Of a DNA stretch of 8,173 nt, positions 1 to 5,448 are shown piece after piece. The position numbers and the translations under genes are program-made. Source of the DNA: CAYJEQ01 sp964370185 (GTDB taxonomy: Bacteria > Bacillota > Clostridia > Oscillospirales > Ruminococcaceae); assembly GCA_964370185.1 (NCBI GenBank), contig CAYJIJ010000085.1, positions 1 through 8,173 on the forward strand, written 5' to 3'. Each line of letters opens with the position of its first letter. Position 1 is the first letter of the stretch. A model generated the notes under the pieces. That model did no database searches, had not been told where the DNA came from, and worked only from the letters and a program-made list of their open reading frames with translations.

Positions 1-233
1 TCTTCAAATACAACTTCTTCAAAAAAACACCTTTCAAATGATACTTTCTCAAATTGGCAGTTTAAAAAATGTACTTTATTAAATTCTCGTCTATAAAAAG
101 TATCGCTTGATTTTTCTATGTTTTTTATGATAACTTCATATATTTCATCGTCCGTATCTTCTGAAAACATATCTCTTCCATCGCTTAAATCTTTTGTAAA
201 TTGTGGCTCTTTCCATATGAATTTTTTTCTCAT
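1..233 (-). CDS. Pentapeptide-repeat protein, N-terminal part (runs off the left edge)
   Basis: An open frame starts at ATG 233-231 and stays open for 77 codons to the window edge. It begins MRKKFIWKEPQF, followed by an acidic stretch (SEDTDDEIYE). From about residue 50 it falls into five-residue periods with a central Phe: F-N-K-V-H, F-L-N-C-Q, F-E-K-V-S, F-E-R-C-F, F-E-E-V-V, F-E. This Phe-every-fifth-residue pattern with Cys/Ser before the acidic residue is typical of pentapeptide-repeat proteins, which fold into a right-handed quadrilateral beta-helix. The family includes the Qnr DNA-gyrase protection proteins of Gram-positive bacteria, but too little is present to say Qnr rather than a general YjbI-type protein. 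The start is supported by an AAAGAAGG ribosome site about 6 bases upstream (240-247). Family assignment is fairly safe; the function is unknown. Confidence 0.75.
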   Translation of the reverse strand, partial: MRKKFIWKEPQFTKDLSDGRDMFSEDTDDEIYEVIIKNIEKSSDTFYRREFNKVHFLNCQFEKVSFERCFFEEVVFE

Positions 234-307
234 AATATACCTTCTTTAGCTAAAATAAATAGTCCGTATTGTGATATACTAAATTTTTATGTGGTGCTAA
301 ATGCCAT

Positions 308-351
308 GCCCCCTACAATTTTAATTCGTTTCGTCATCGGCGAAACTCCTT
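308..351 (-). repeat. Repeat-like block: hairpin plus AATTGTAGGGG tract
   Basis: Read on the minus strand, this block starts with AAGGAG, then a hairpin whose 6-bp arms are GTTTCG (328-333) and CGAAAC (341-346), then AATTGTAGGGG (312-322). A second AATCGTAGGGG tract, again next to a hairpin, lies in the operon spacer at 2854-2880 on the same strand. I infer that these are members of a dispersed intergenic repeat of the kind common in gut Clostridia; this is from pattern and memory, not from a search. Confidence 0.35.
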
Positions 352-355
352 AACT

Positions 356-384
356 ATTCACTTTTTATTTTTCACTTTTCACTT
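356..384. repeat. Low-complexity direct repeat of TTCACTTTT type
   Basis: The unit TTCACTTTT occurs three times in degenerate form within 29 bases (ATTCACTTTTTA, TTTTTCACTTTT, CACTT). Similar TTTTCACT words recur at 507-515 and 3474-3481, and the reverse form AGTGAAAAG at 3416-3424, always in spacers. Function unknown. Confidence 0.4.
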
Positions 385-451
385 AAAAAATCTCCGCTCT
401 TTTCCTTCTAAAAATTTGCTACATTCTTTTTTCAGACTTCGCCTACTTATT

Positions 452-470
452 TATGGGGCTTTGCCCCATA
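452..470. repeat. Perfect 8-bp hairpin (TATGGGGC-TTT-GCCCCATA)
   Basis: Arms 452-459 and 463-470 are perfectly complementary around a TTT loop. The arm is followed by CCCCATAATTTTTT on the plus strand, so it resembles an intrinsic terminator only loosely (the T run begins about 8 bases after the stem). It could act downstream of trmO or be an intergenic mini-palindrome. Confidence 0.4.
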
Positions 471-540
471 CCCCATAATTTTTTGAAAAAACCCTGTAAA
501 ACTTTATTTTTCACTATTTGCTCACTACATCAAATATAAA

Positions 541-558
541 TAGGCTTTATCTTGCCTA
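541..558 (-). terminator. Weak candidate terminator after trmO
   Basis: On the minus strand the trmO stop is followed by TTTTTTAGGC, then TAGGC/GCCTA arms (554-558 and 541-545) around an 8-base loop, and then ATTTATATTTG. The stem has only 5 bp and the tail is not a pure T run, so termination here is uncertain. Confidence 0.25.
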
Positions 559-563
559 AAAAA

Positions 564-947
564 TTAAATAGCTGGCTTAATATCAATTAATTTCGTGCCA
601 TCGAGGCAATCGAGCCCTGTAACTGAAATTTCATTTTCACTAATACCGATAATCTCTAAAGTGGCTAAGCCGATGGGATTGGGTCTGTTTGGGGTGCGCC
701 TTGCAAATGTGCCCAATTCCCCTTTGCCGCTGAACCCCTCGGCGATAGAAACAGTTCTACTTGACTTATCAAGCCAGTATAAAATTACTATTTTATTGCC
801 TTTTTGCAGTCCATATAGTCCCTCTTTATACTCATCATAGATTTTCACTTTGCAAATGGCACCTTCTATACCCACATTTTTTGGGCAGCCACTGAGCTGT
901 TTATACGGAGTTTCTATTTCCCCAATGAAAATAAGTTCGTTATTCAT
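564..947 (-). CDS. trmO: TrmO/TsaA-family tRNA (adenine-N6)-methyltransferase, short form
   Basis: The product is 127 residues. It carries the family's signature GTFARRTPNRPNPIGL at residues 79-94 and LDGTKLIDIKP at 115-125, which match the F-A-x-R-x-P-x-R-P-N-P-I-G and L-D-G-T-x-x-x-D-I-K-P motifs of TrmO, the S-adenosylmethionine-dependent enzyme that methylates N6 of t6A37 in some tRNAs. The N-terminus (IFIGEIETPY) also fits the TsaA-like beta-barrel. An in-frame ATG four codons upstream (957-959) overlaps the GGAGGT ribosome site (952-957), so the start is taken at 947. The protein stops almost directly after DIKP, whereas family members I know continue for roughly 10-20 residues or have a whole C-terminal domain. 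Nothing homologous follows in frame after the stop. It sits alone, downstream of the inverted-repeat element. Family call is firm; methyltransferase activity on tRNA is inferred. Confidence 0.88.
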   Translation of the reverse strand: MNNELIFIGEIETPYKQLSGCPKNVGIEGAICKVKIYDEYKEGLYGLQKGNKIVILYWLDKSSRTVSIAEGFSGKGELGTFARRTPNRPNPIGLATLEIIGISENEISVTGLDCLDGTKLIDIKPAI

Positions 948-951
948 AACA

Positions 952-957
952 ACCTCC
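952..957 (-). promoter_or_regulatory. Ribosome binding site that fixes the trmO start
   Basis: GGAGGT lies 4 bases before ATG 947-945. The longer in-frame start at 959-957 would overlap this site and has no site of its own, so the shorter start is preferred. Confidence 0.7.
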
Positions 958-989
958 ATTTAATATGTTTTCATCGGTAGTTATACTAT

Positions 990-1088
990 TTACACCCTTG
1001 GGTGGCAATACCCGAACACACAGCCGCAAAAGCATCTTCTTGGCATTTTTTCGCCCTCGCTCCTCGCCTTACACGAGTAAGGATTCAT
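990..1088 (-). CDS. Possible 32-residue Cys-rich small ORF inside the inverted-repeat element
   Basis: An ATG at 1088-1086 opens 32 codons ending in TAA at 992-990. The second half starts with another Met (residue 15) preceded by a purine-rich GAGGAGCGAGGGCG stretch and reads MPRRCFCGCVFGYCHPRV, with four Cys in 18 residues. There is a stop codon two codons before the first ATG and no good ribosome site for it. Because the frame overlaps the left inverted repeat, it may be a by-product of the repeat rather than a gene. Confidence 0.2.
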   Translation of the reverse strand: MNPYSCKARSEGEKMPRRCFCGCVFGYCHPRV

Positions 1089-1270
1089 CCCTTAGACAAA
1101 AAAACTACTCAAAATCTGCCCTTATCAGTGGGGAGCAGTTTTAGTGGAGAGAATTTTTGCTAAAACAATGAAAATGCCGCAGGTAATACTTGCGTATAGC
1201 TGGGGGATTTGAAGCAGTATTAGTGAAAACTATTCCACTAAAACCTGTGCGGGTTCGAGTATTGCCACCC
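1000..1270. repeat. 271-base element bounded by 18-base imperfect inverted repeats
   Basis: The left end (1000-1017, GGGTGGCAATACCCGAAC) and the reverse complement of the right end (1253-1270) match at 17 of 18 bases. Inside are further complementary pairs: GGCATTTT 1042-1049 with 1171-1178, and GTTTTAGTGGA 1138-1148 with 1234-1244 (11 of 11). The left arm of the latter can instead pair locally with CTAAAAC 1160-1166, so alternative folds are possible. No transposase, and no clear target-site duplication at the two ends. It could be a MITE-like dispersed element or a structured RNA. The GGGTTCGAG near its right end resembles a tRNA T-arm, but no tRNA cloverleaf forms. Confidence 0.6.
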
Positions 1271-1299
1271 TTACCACTGCTGTGGCAAGGGTGGCAATA
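1260..1299. repeat. Strong hairpin, 13-bp plus 4-bp stem
   Basis: TATTGCCACCCTT (1260-1272) pairs perfectly with AAGGGTGGCAATA (1287-1299); after one A-C mismatch, CCAC/GTGG extends the stem around a TGCT loop. Its left arm is also the right end of the inverted-repeat element, so three copies of GGGTGGCAATA (two direct, one inverted) sit in this spacer. On the plus strand it is followed by TTTAATCTTTT, a mediocre terminator tail. On the minus strand, the direction of the operon, it is followed by CTCGAACCC and would act as an mRNA 3' stem rather than a classic terminator. Confidence 0.6.
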
Positions 1300-1390
1300 T
1301 TTAATCTTTTGTGAAGTTTAGTTTAGTGGCAAAATCCATCTTGCTTACTGAAATAGTATGTAAGCTTAATGGTCATCCCCTATTTACTCC

Positions 1391-2791
1391 CTACACATTG
1401 TGAACTTTTTCTTTTCTGTCCGAAGAAGTGTCCACTCCGTATTTTTTATCGCGTCTGCTTTCAAAGTATTTTATAGCCACTGCGCCAAATTGTGCATAGC
1501 TTAAAATATCTTCTTCCTGCTCGATTAAGCCTGCTGGAATTTCTTCTCTTAGCTTATCAAGCTCGGGTGGGATTAAATCCGCAGGACGGCAGTCGATAGG
1601 TTCTGCATTTCCGATGATTTTCTTTCTAAATTCAGGGTCGATTGGCATTGGAGTTCTTCCATATTCGCCCCTTACCATTCCTTTAAATTCCTTGGTAATC
1701 ATCTTGTAGCGGTCGCCGCCGATGATGTTAAACACTGCCTGTGTACCCACTATCTGAGAAGTTGGGGTAACAAGTGGTGGGAAGCCCGATTCTGCACGAA
1801 CTCTTGGGATTTCGTTTAATACATCTTCGAGCTGGTCGGATCTGCCCGCCTGTGCAAGCTGTGAAACAAGGTTTGAAAGCATACCGCCCGGCACTTGGTA
1901 TAGAAGAGTGTTTGCATCCACGCCGAGTAGTTTTGGAACAAGCTGTCCGCTTGTGAGGTATTTATCCCTTAGTTTTACCGCTTTTTCCCTTACTTTATTT
2001 AGCTTGTTAAGGTCGAGGCCTGTGTCGTAAGGAGTGCCTGCAAGTGCCGCAACCATGCTTTCAGTAGCAGGGTGTGAAGTACCCAGTGCAAGCGGTGACA
2101 TAGCGGTATCAATTATATCCGCACCTGCTTCTATCGCCTTTAGATGAGCCATTGAAGCAAGGCCGGAGGTGTAGTGGGAGTGGAACTGAATTGGAACTTT
2201 TACATTCTCTTTCAGTGCCTTAACCAAATCATATGCAAAATATGGAGTAATAAGTGCCGCCATGTCTTTTACGCAGATGGAGTCAACCCCTGCATTTTCA
2301 AGCCTTTTTGCATATTCTACATAGTAATCAATAGTAAATACTTCCCCAGTTGTAAAGCTCATTGCGCCTTGTAGGTGTGCATTTGCCTTTTTAGCCGCCT
2401 TGATAGCAGTTTCGAGGTTTCTAATGTCGTTAAGTGCATCAAATACACGCATTACATCTATTCCATTTTCCACCATCTTCATAACGAAATACTCGAGTAC
2501 ATCGTCGGCATAATGGCGGTAGCCAAGCATGTTTTGTCCTCTAAAAAGCATTTGTAGAGGAGTTTTTGGCATATGCTTTTTCATTGTGCGCAGTCTTTCC
2601 CATGGATCTTCATTTAAAAATCTTAGGCAGGAGTCAAATGTAGCTCCGCCCCAGCACTCAAGCGAGTGAAAACCACATTCGTCCAAATCCTCCATTAGAG
2701 GAATCATTTCATCAATTGTCATTCTGGTAGCTATGAGTGACTGATGCGCATCACGCAGTAGTGTTTCGGTTATTTTAACATTCTGTGCCAT
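1391..2791 (-). CDS. oadA: OadA/5S-type carboxyltransferase subunit (oxaloacetate decarboxylase alpha, transcarboxylase 5S or pyruvate carboxylase B type)
   Basis: The protein has 466 residues. It moves carboxyl groups between biotin and an oxo-acid (pyruvate/oxaloacetate). Visible are the TIM-barrel start LLRDAHQSLIATRM (residues 11-24) with metal-binding Asp14, the ECWGGATFD motif (45-53), the VKDM motif with Lys175, expected to be carbamylated, and the metal ligands His204 and His206 in QFHSHYTSG. The C-terminal conserved domain follows (about 300-445, with ITKEFKGMVRGEYG). It lacks the biotin domain found fused in oxaloacetate decarboxylase alpha of enterobacteria; biotin is on the separate carrier encoded just upstream, as in the 5S subunit of propionibacterial transcarboxylase. 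The start is ATG 2791, set by GGAG 6 bases upstream (2798-2801); a TTG four codons earlier overlaps that site. It is the last gene of the operon. Family is certain; which reaction it runs is not. Confidence 0.93.
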   Translation of the reverse strand: MAQNVKITETLLRDAHQSLIATRMTIDEMIPLMEDLDECGFHSLECWGGATFDSCLRFLNEDPWERLRTMKKHMPKTPLQMLFRGQNMLGYRHYADDVLEYFVMKMVENGIDVMRVFDALNDIRNLETAIKAAKKANAHLQGAMSFTTGEVFTIDYYVEYAKRLENAGVDSICVKDMAALITPYFAYDLVKALKENVKVPIQFHSHYTSGLASMAHLKAIEAGADIIDTAMSPLALGTSHPATESMVAALAGTPYDTGLDLNKLNKVREKAVKLRDKYLTSGQLVPKLLGVDANTLLYQVPGGMLSNLVSQLAQAGRSDQLEDVLNEIPRVRAESGFPPLVTPTSQIVGTQAVFNIIGGDRYKMITKEFKGMVRGEYGRTPMPIDPEFRKKIIGNAEPIDCRPADLIPPELDKLREEIPAGLIEQEEDILSYAQFGAVAIKYFESRRDKKYGVDTSSDRKEKVHNV

Positions 2792-2797
2792 ATTACA

Positions 2798-2801
2798 CTC
2801 C
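2798..2801 (-). promoter_or_regulatory. Ribosome binding site that fixes the oadA-like start
   Basis: GGAG lies six bases before ATG 2791. Directly upstream is a small hairpin GCCC-AAAAC-GGGC (2807-2819, read on the minus strand), close enough to influence ribosome access. Confidence 0.55.
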
Positions 2802-2853
2802 AATCTGCCCGTTTTGGGCTAATTAATTATCTGAGTAAAAAACTATGGACGAA

Positions 2854-2891
2854 AAGGGCATAGCCCTTCCCCTACGATTATATAAAATCGT
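2854..2891 (-). repeat. Paired mini-hairpins with AATCGTAGGGG tract in operon spacer
   Basis: Two small perfect hairpins sit side by side between the biotin carrier and oadA-like genes: AAGGGC/GCCCTT (2854-2859 with 2863-2868, 3-base loop) and ACGATT/AATCGT (2874-2879 with 2886-2891, 6-base loop). On the minus strand AATCGTAGGGG joins them, matching the AATTGTAGGGG tract at 312-322. Neither hairpin has a terminating T run. Confidence 0.45.
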
Positions 2892-2908
2892 TTCACAAAT
2901 GGGAGTCC

Positions 2909-2929
2909 TTAGTCATTAGTTATTAGTTT
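2909..2929. repeat. Three tandem 7-base units TTAGTCA/TTAGTTA/TTAGTTT
   Basis: Three adjacent heptamers sharing TTAGT occur in the spacer after the biotin-carrier stop. This is a degenerate short tandem repeat; no function is evident. Confidence 0.4.
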
Positions 2930-2956
2930 TTGTCTTGCCTATGAGTAAAAAGCAAA

Positions 2957-3364
2957 TTAGCTAAGTGTTGCGATTACTTCGCCCACTTCCACCGATTGCC
3001 CTTTTTTGGCACCAATAGAAGCTATTGTGCCTGCCTGAGGTGCCATGATGTCGTTTTCCATTTTCATCGCCTCTAAAATAGCGATAACCTCGCCTTTTTG
3101 CACCGCTTGACCTTCTTTAACCTTTATGTCAAGGATGGTGCCAGGCATCGGAGCGGATATAGTAGCACTGCCCGACGCTGCCGCAGCTTTTGGTTCTGCC
3201 TTAGGTGCCACAGGTGCTGCCGTTGTTGGCTTTTTAGGAGCAGGAGCCGCCGCAACCGCCTGCTTAGGAGCTGCCGCAGTTGCTTTAGCTGGCGCACCCA
3301 TCGGTACTTCTTCAACTAAAACATCATAGCCCCTGCCATTTACAGTTATGTTAAATCTCTTCAC
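2957..3364 (-). CDS. Biotin carboxyl carrier subunit (transcarboxylase 1.3S / decarboxylase gamma type)
   Basis: The protein has 135 residues in three parts. An N-terminal strand region (residues 1-20, KRFNITVNGRGYDVLVEEV) resembles the start of transcarboxylase 1.3S and of decarboxylase gamma chains. A flexible Ala/Pro/Lys-rich linker (about 22-65) follows, then a biotinyl domain (about 68-135). The domain carries EAMKMEND with Lys101 as the biotinylated residue, 34 residues from the C-terminus as is usual. The start is taken as GTG 3364-3362 because AAGGAG stands 8 bases upstream (3373-3378); the longer open frame upstream reads through this site and has a poor N-terminus. It would ferry the carboxyl group between the CoA-type carboxyltransferase and the OadA-like subunit. 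A biotin ligase must act on it in trans. Confidence 0.93.
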   Translation of the reverse strand: MKRFNITVNGRGYDVLVEEVPMGAPAKATAAAPKQAVAAAPAPKKPTTAAPVAPKAEPKAAAASGSATISAPMPGTILDIKVKEGQAVQKGEVIAILEAMKMENDIMAPQAGTIASIGAKKGQSVEVGEVIATLS

Positions 3365-3372
3365 GATTATCT

Positions 3373-3378
3373 CTCCTT
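3373..3378 (-). promoter_or_regulatory. Ribosome binding site supporting the GTG start of the biotin carrier
   Basis: AAGGAG lies 8 bases before GTG 3364-3362. No competing ATG is present between it and the conserved KRFNITVNG start. Confidence 0.65.
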
Positions 3379-3402
3379 TTATTTGAGTTATTAGGCAAGT
3401 GC

Positions 3403-3506
3403 AAATCACACCCTGAGTGAAAAGTAAAAATTATCCGTTTTGTAAAATTTGCTGATTTAGTGGCAAATTAAGCTTTTCACTATTACTTTTTCGCTATATG
3501 TGATTT
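3403..3506 (-). promoter_or_regulatory. Nested stem-loop filling the carboxyltransferase/biotin-carrier spacer
   Basis: Three perfect complementary arms nest inside each other: AAATCACA 3403-3410 with TGTGATTT 3499-3506, AGTGAAAAG 3416-3424 with CTTTTCACT 3473-3481, and AATTTGC 3446-3452 with GCAAATT 3463-3469. The whole 104-base block lies between the carboxyltransferase stop (3515) and the biotin-carrier ribosome site (3373). No T run follows, so full termination is unlikely. An RNA-processing or 3'-stabilising stem, or an inserted palindromic element, is inferred. Confidence 0.5.
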
Positions 3507-3514
3507 ACAGATGC

Positions 3515-4885
3515 TTACATGGGGACATTTATATGTTTCTTAGCAGGAGCGCAGACTCTTTTGCCCCTTAGTGCAGAGATGGCATCAACCACAGCTTTTT
3601 TAACTTCGCCAGCTTCTACCACCATGTCCACAAGTCCTGCCTCAGCCGCAGTAAATACTGAAGCTTCCTCTTCTTCATATGCTTTCACTGCATCTTCACG
3701 GGAAGTTTCGGCAGTTATTTTATCCTCATGCATGAATGCAACCGCTGTTTCTGGTTCAAGCGGTGAGATAACCGCATTTGGTGTTGCTATTATTAAATCG
3801 CTGTTACAGAGTGTCATATAAGCGCCTGCCACTGCATATCCTGCCACTACCGCAATCTTTACAGTGGTAGCCGAGGAGAACACAGCCGCAAGTTTTGCCG
3901 CACTGCGAAGCTCGCCGTTTGCTTCGGATTGGGCACTCTTTTTAAAGCCCTTACTATCTATAACTGCAACTATCGGAATATTAAATGCATCGCAGAAGCT
4001 TATAAAGCTTGCAAATTTTGAAGCGTCACATTTTGAGACATATTCGCCAGTGGTAGCAATTATCCCTGCCGCACTGCCGCCAACTGTTGCAAGGGCGGTG
4101 TATGAGCTTTTACCAAAGCCTTTATAAAGCTCCACTGCACTGTATTCATCAGAAAGGGCCGCCGCAAATGCCGCTGTGTCTTTTCCGCAGTTTTCGGTAA
4201 GTGCATTTAGGTCGCCATCTGTGTAATTAAATAGTGGTGCAGGGCAGAGATTGTTTTGAGGTAGCATGGTAATTAGTTCCCTCGCCTTAGCCACTGCAAG
4301 GATATCGTCCTCACAAACTATATGAGCACTTGCATTTTCTGCACACGCACATGCTGTACCATTTTCTCCGCAAGTATTTGAAGGAGGTGTTAAAAACAGC
4401 TTTGCACCCTTGCTCATAATTACTACATCGGCAGTGGTAGCCGCTATTGCCGATGTCCCACCGCAGTTTCCTGCTATAACTGAAATTTGTGGCACTACGC
4501 CTGAAATTTCGCCCTGTGCTTTAACAAATAAGCGATATGCCGCCATTGTCTGAGCAGGTTCTTTAAGGTTTGCGCCCATTGAGTCATATATAGCTATAAC
4601 GGGTGCGCCCGTTTTAGCTGCGAGTGAATAAATTTTGGAAATTTTTTGCCATTGAAGTTTGCTCATTGCACCTAAATTATCTTCTGCGTTCTGTGCAAAA
4701 GCGTAAACGGTACTCCCCTCAACCAAACCCATAGCGGTAACTACTCCGCCAAAGTTTTCCTTGCAGGCAAATTTATCGAGCTCTGTATAACTTCCGTTAT
4801 CAAACAGTGCCGATAATCTTTTGTGTGCTGCGGTATCCGAGTTAGCCGCTTGTAGTTCGCCGAGTTTCTGTGTTAAATCAGACAT
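3515..4885 (-). CDS. Divergent acyl-CoA carboxyltransferase subunit (MmdA/12S-like)
   Basis: The protein has 456 residues, shorter than the roughly 510 usual for MmdA/12S. It shows the two crotonase-like halves of the family. In the N-half, ALFDNGSYTELD (27-38), VVTAMGLVEG (48-57), KTGAPVIAIYDS (91-102), VPQISVIAGNCGGTSA (131-146) and the CEDD..A..ARELITMLPQNN region (191-212) are recognisable. In the C-half, NIPIVAVIDSKGF (302-314), VAGYAVAGAYM (347-357), PLEPETAV (375-382) and LVDMVVEAGEV (418-428) can be seen. Compared with classic members, the N-half SGGAR-x-x-E-G segment is now SMGANLKEP (102-110), GPCAGGA is GNCGGTS, the C-half D-x-PGF-x-PG segment is DSKGFKKS, and RKAYGGAY is GYAVAGAY. 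It should move carboxyl between a CoA thioester and biotin, but the substrate cannot be named. The start has AAGGAG seven bases upstream. It lies between the OadG-like and biotin-carrier genes. Confidence 0.82.
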   Translation of the reverse strand: MSDLTQKLGELQAANSDTAAHKRLSALFDNGSYTELDKFACKENFGGVVTAMGLVEGSTVYAFAQNAEDNLGAMSKLQWQKISKIYSLAAKTGAPVIAIYDSMGANLKEPAQTMAAYRLFVKAQGEISGVVPQISVIAGNCGGTSAIAATTADVVIMSKGAKLFLTPPSNTCGENGTACACAENASAHIVCEDDILAVAKARELITMLPQNNLCPAPLFNYTDGDLNALTENCGKDTAAFAAALSDEYSAVELYKGFGKSSYTALATVGGSAAGIIATTGEYVSKCDASKFASFISFCDAFNIPIVAVIDSKGFKKSAQSEANGELRSAAKLAAVFSSATTVKIAVVAGYAVAGAYMTLCNSDLIIATPNAVISPLEPETAVAFMHEDKITAETSREDAVKAYEEEEASVFTAAEAGLVDMVVEAGEVKKAVVDAISALRGKRVCAPAKKHINVPM

Positions 4886-4966
4886 GGTAATTCTCCTTAC
4901 TTTTTGTATATTTATTTATGTAAATTACTAATTGTAATAGCGCTTATCTCTAATGCGAGGATAATT

Positions 4967-5392
4967 TTAGTTAAAACTACTGTTTTCAACTCTGCCAGCC
5001 GAAGCCCAAAGCTCTGCGCCGTCGGAAGTCCTCATTATGCTTCTCACAACCAAATTTTTACCCATCATAGCCACTGCCGCCGCAATTGCCGCAATTACCG
5101 ATGTATTGCTATTAGCTTTTTTGGGGTGGTCGGGGGAGGTGATGTCGGGTATTATTACATCTATTTTACTTCTTTTAGCCGATTTCTTGGAAGAGGATTT
5201 TGTAATGGTAACAGTAATCGGTGTTATAAGCTTTGATATTTCTGGGGTGGATGTCGCAAATTTGGGGGATGTGGACATGCTAAAATATTCTCGCATTAAG
5301 AGCAAAAATAGCAGTGCCATTCCCGTTAAAAATATGGCGGTCATTGCTGTGTCCGTAGCTGAAAAATGGTAGGACGGATAGTTAAAAGTCAT
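4967..5392 (-). CDS. OadG-like small membrane subunit of a biotin-dependent decarboxylase
   Basis: The protein has 141 residues. One hydrophobic helix lies at about residues 16-33 (MTAIFLTGMALLFLLL after a short polar N-terminus). A Ser/Thr/Lys-rich linker (about 40-96) follows, and a C-terminal segment VIAAIAAAVAMM (99-110) with LVVRSIMR (114-121) and LWASAGRVE (128-136). This arrangement, with Ala/Ile-rich 'AAIxAAVAA' followed by a basic RSIRR-like strand and a W-x-x-x-GR tail, matches the OadG/MmdD gamma-delta subunit family that anchors and assembles sodium-pumping decarboxylases. GAGGTG 5 bases before ATG 5392 supports the start. It precedes the carboxyltransferase by 81 bases. The family call rests on pattern and context because OadG proteins are short and variable; function is assembly or membrane tethering by inference. 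Confidence 0.72.
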   Translation of the reverse strand: MTFNYPSYHFSATDTAMTAIFLTGMALLFLLLMREYFSMSTSPKFATSTPEISKLITPITVTITKSSSKKSAKRSKIDVIIPDITSPDHPKKANSNTSVIAAIAAAVAMMGKNLVVRSIMRTSDGAELWASAGRVENSSFN

Positions 5393-5448
5393 TTTTACAC
5401 CTCGTTCTTCTTTAATTTTTTAAACGGCTCCATGCCCTATATGACAAT

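Larger units (their letters stand above)
234..563. other. 330-base spacer between pentapeptide gene and trmO
   Basis: No convincing gene lies here. The spacer holds the 5' region of the pentapeptide gene, a repeat-like block with a hairpin and a GTAGGGG tract (308-351), a T/A-rich TTCACT-type direct repeat (356-384), a perfect 8-bp hairpin (452-470) and a weak hairpin just after the trmO stop (541-558). A 16-codon frame on the minus strand (337-287) has a consensus AAGGAG eight bases upstream, but it lies inside the repeat-like block. Confidence 0.6.
948..1390. other. 443-base spacer holding an inverted-repeat element
   Basis: No ordinary gene is visible between trmO and the 3' end of the carboxyltransferase operon. 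Most of the spacer is the inverted-repeat element described separately (about 993-1299). Beyond it lies a small hairpin with 6-bp arms GCTTAC/GTAAGC (1343-1348 and 1360-1365), about 25 bases after the stop of the OadA-like gene; it lacks a T run in the operon direction. A 12-base word TTTAGTGGCAAA at 1322-1333 recurs at 3456-3467 in the operon. Confidence 0.6.

Noticed and set aside
287..337. 16-codon minus-strand frame with a consensus AAGGAG eight bases upstream
   Set aside because: The ribosome site and start fall within a hairpin repeat block, the peptide has no recognisable features, and the frame is very short.
1145..1210. Short plus-strand frame (GTG start, ending in TGA) inside the inverted-repeat element
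   Set aside because: There is no ribosome site, it is only about 22 codons, and it overlaps internal complementary arms.
1241..1270. tRNA-like GCGGGTTCGAGT segment
   Set aside because: It resembles a T-arm, but no acceptor, D or anticodon stems can be placed around it; it is better explained as the end of the inverted-repeat element.
3098..3329. Open frames opposite the biotin carrier (Arg/Leu/Ser-rich or Ala-rich)
   Set aside because: They mirror the Ala/Pro-rich linker of the real gene and have no family features or ribosome sites.
5037..5372. Hydrophobic plus-strand frame opposite the OadG-like gene
   Set aside because: It is antisense to a gene with a good ribosome site, operon context and family motifs; hydrophobicity arises from the complement of Ser/Thr/Lys-rich codons.
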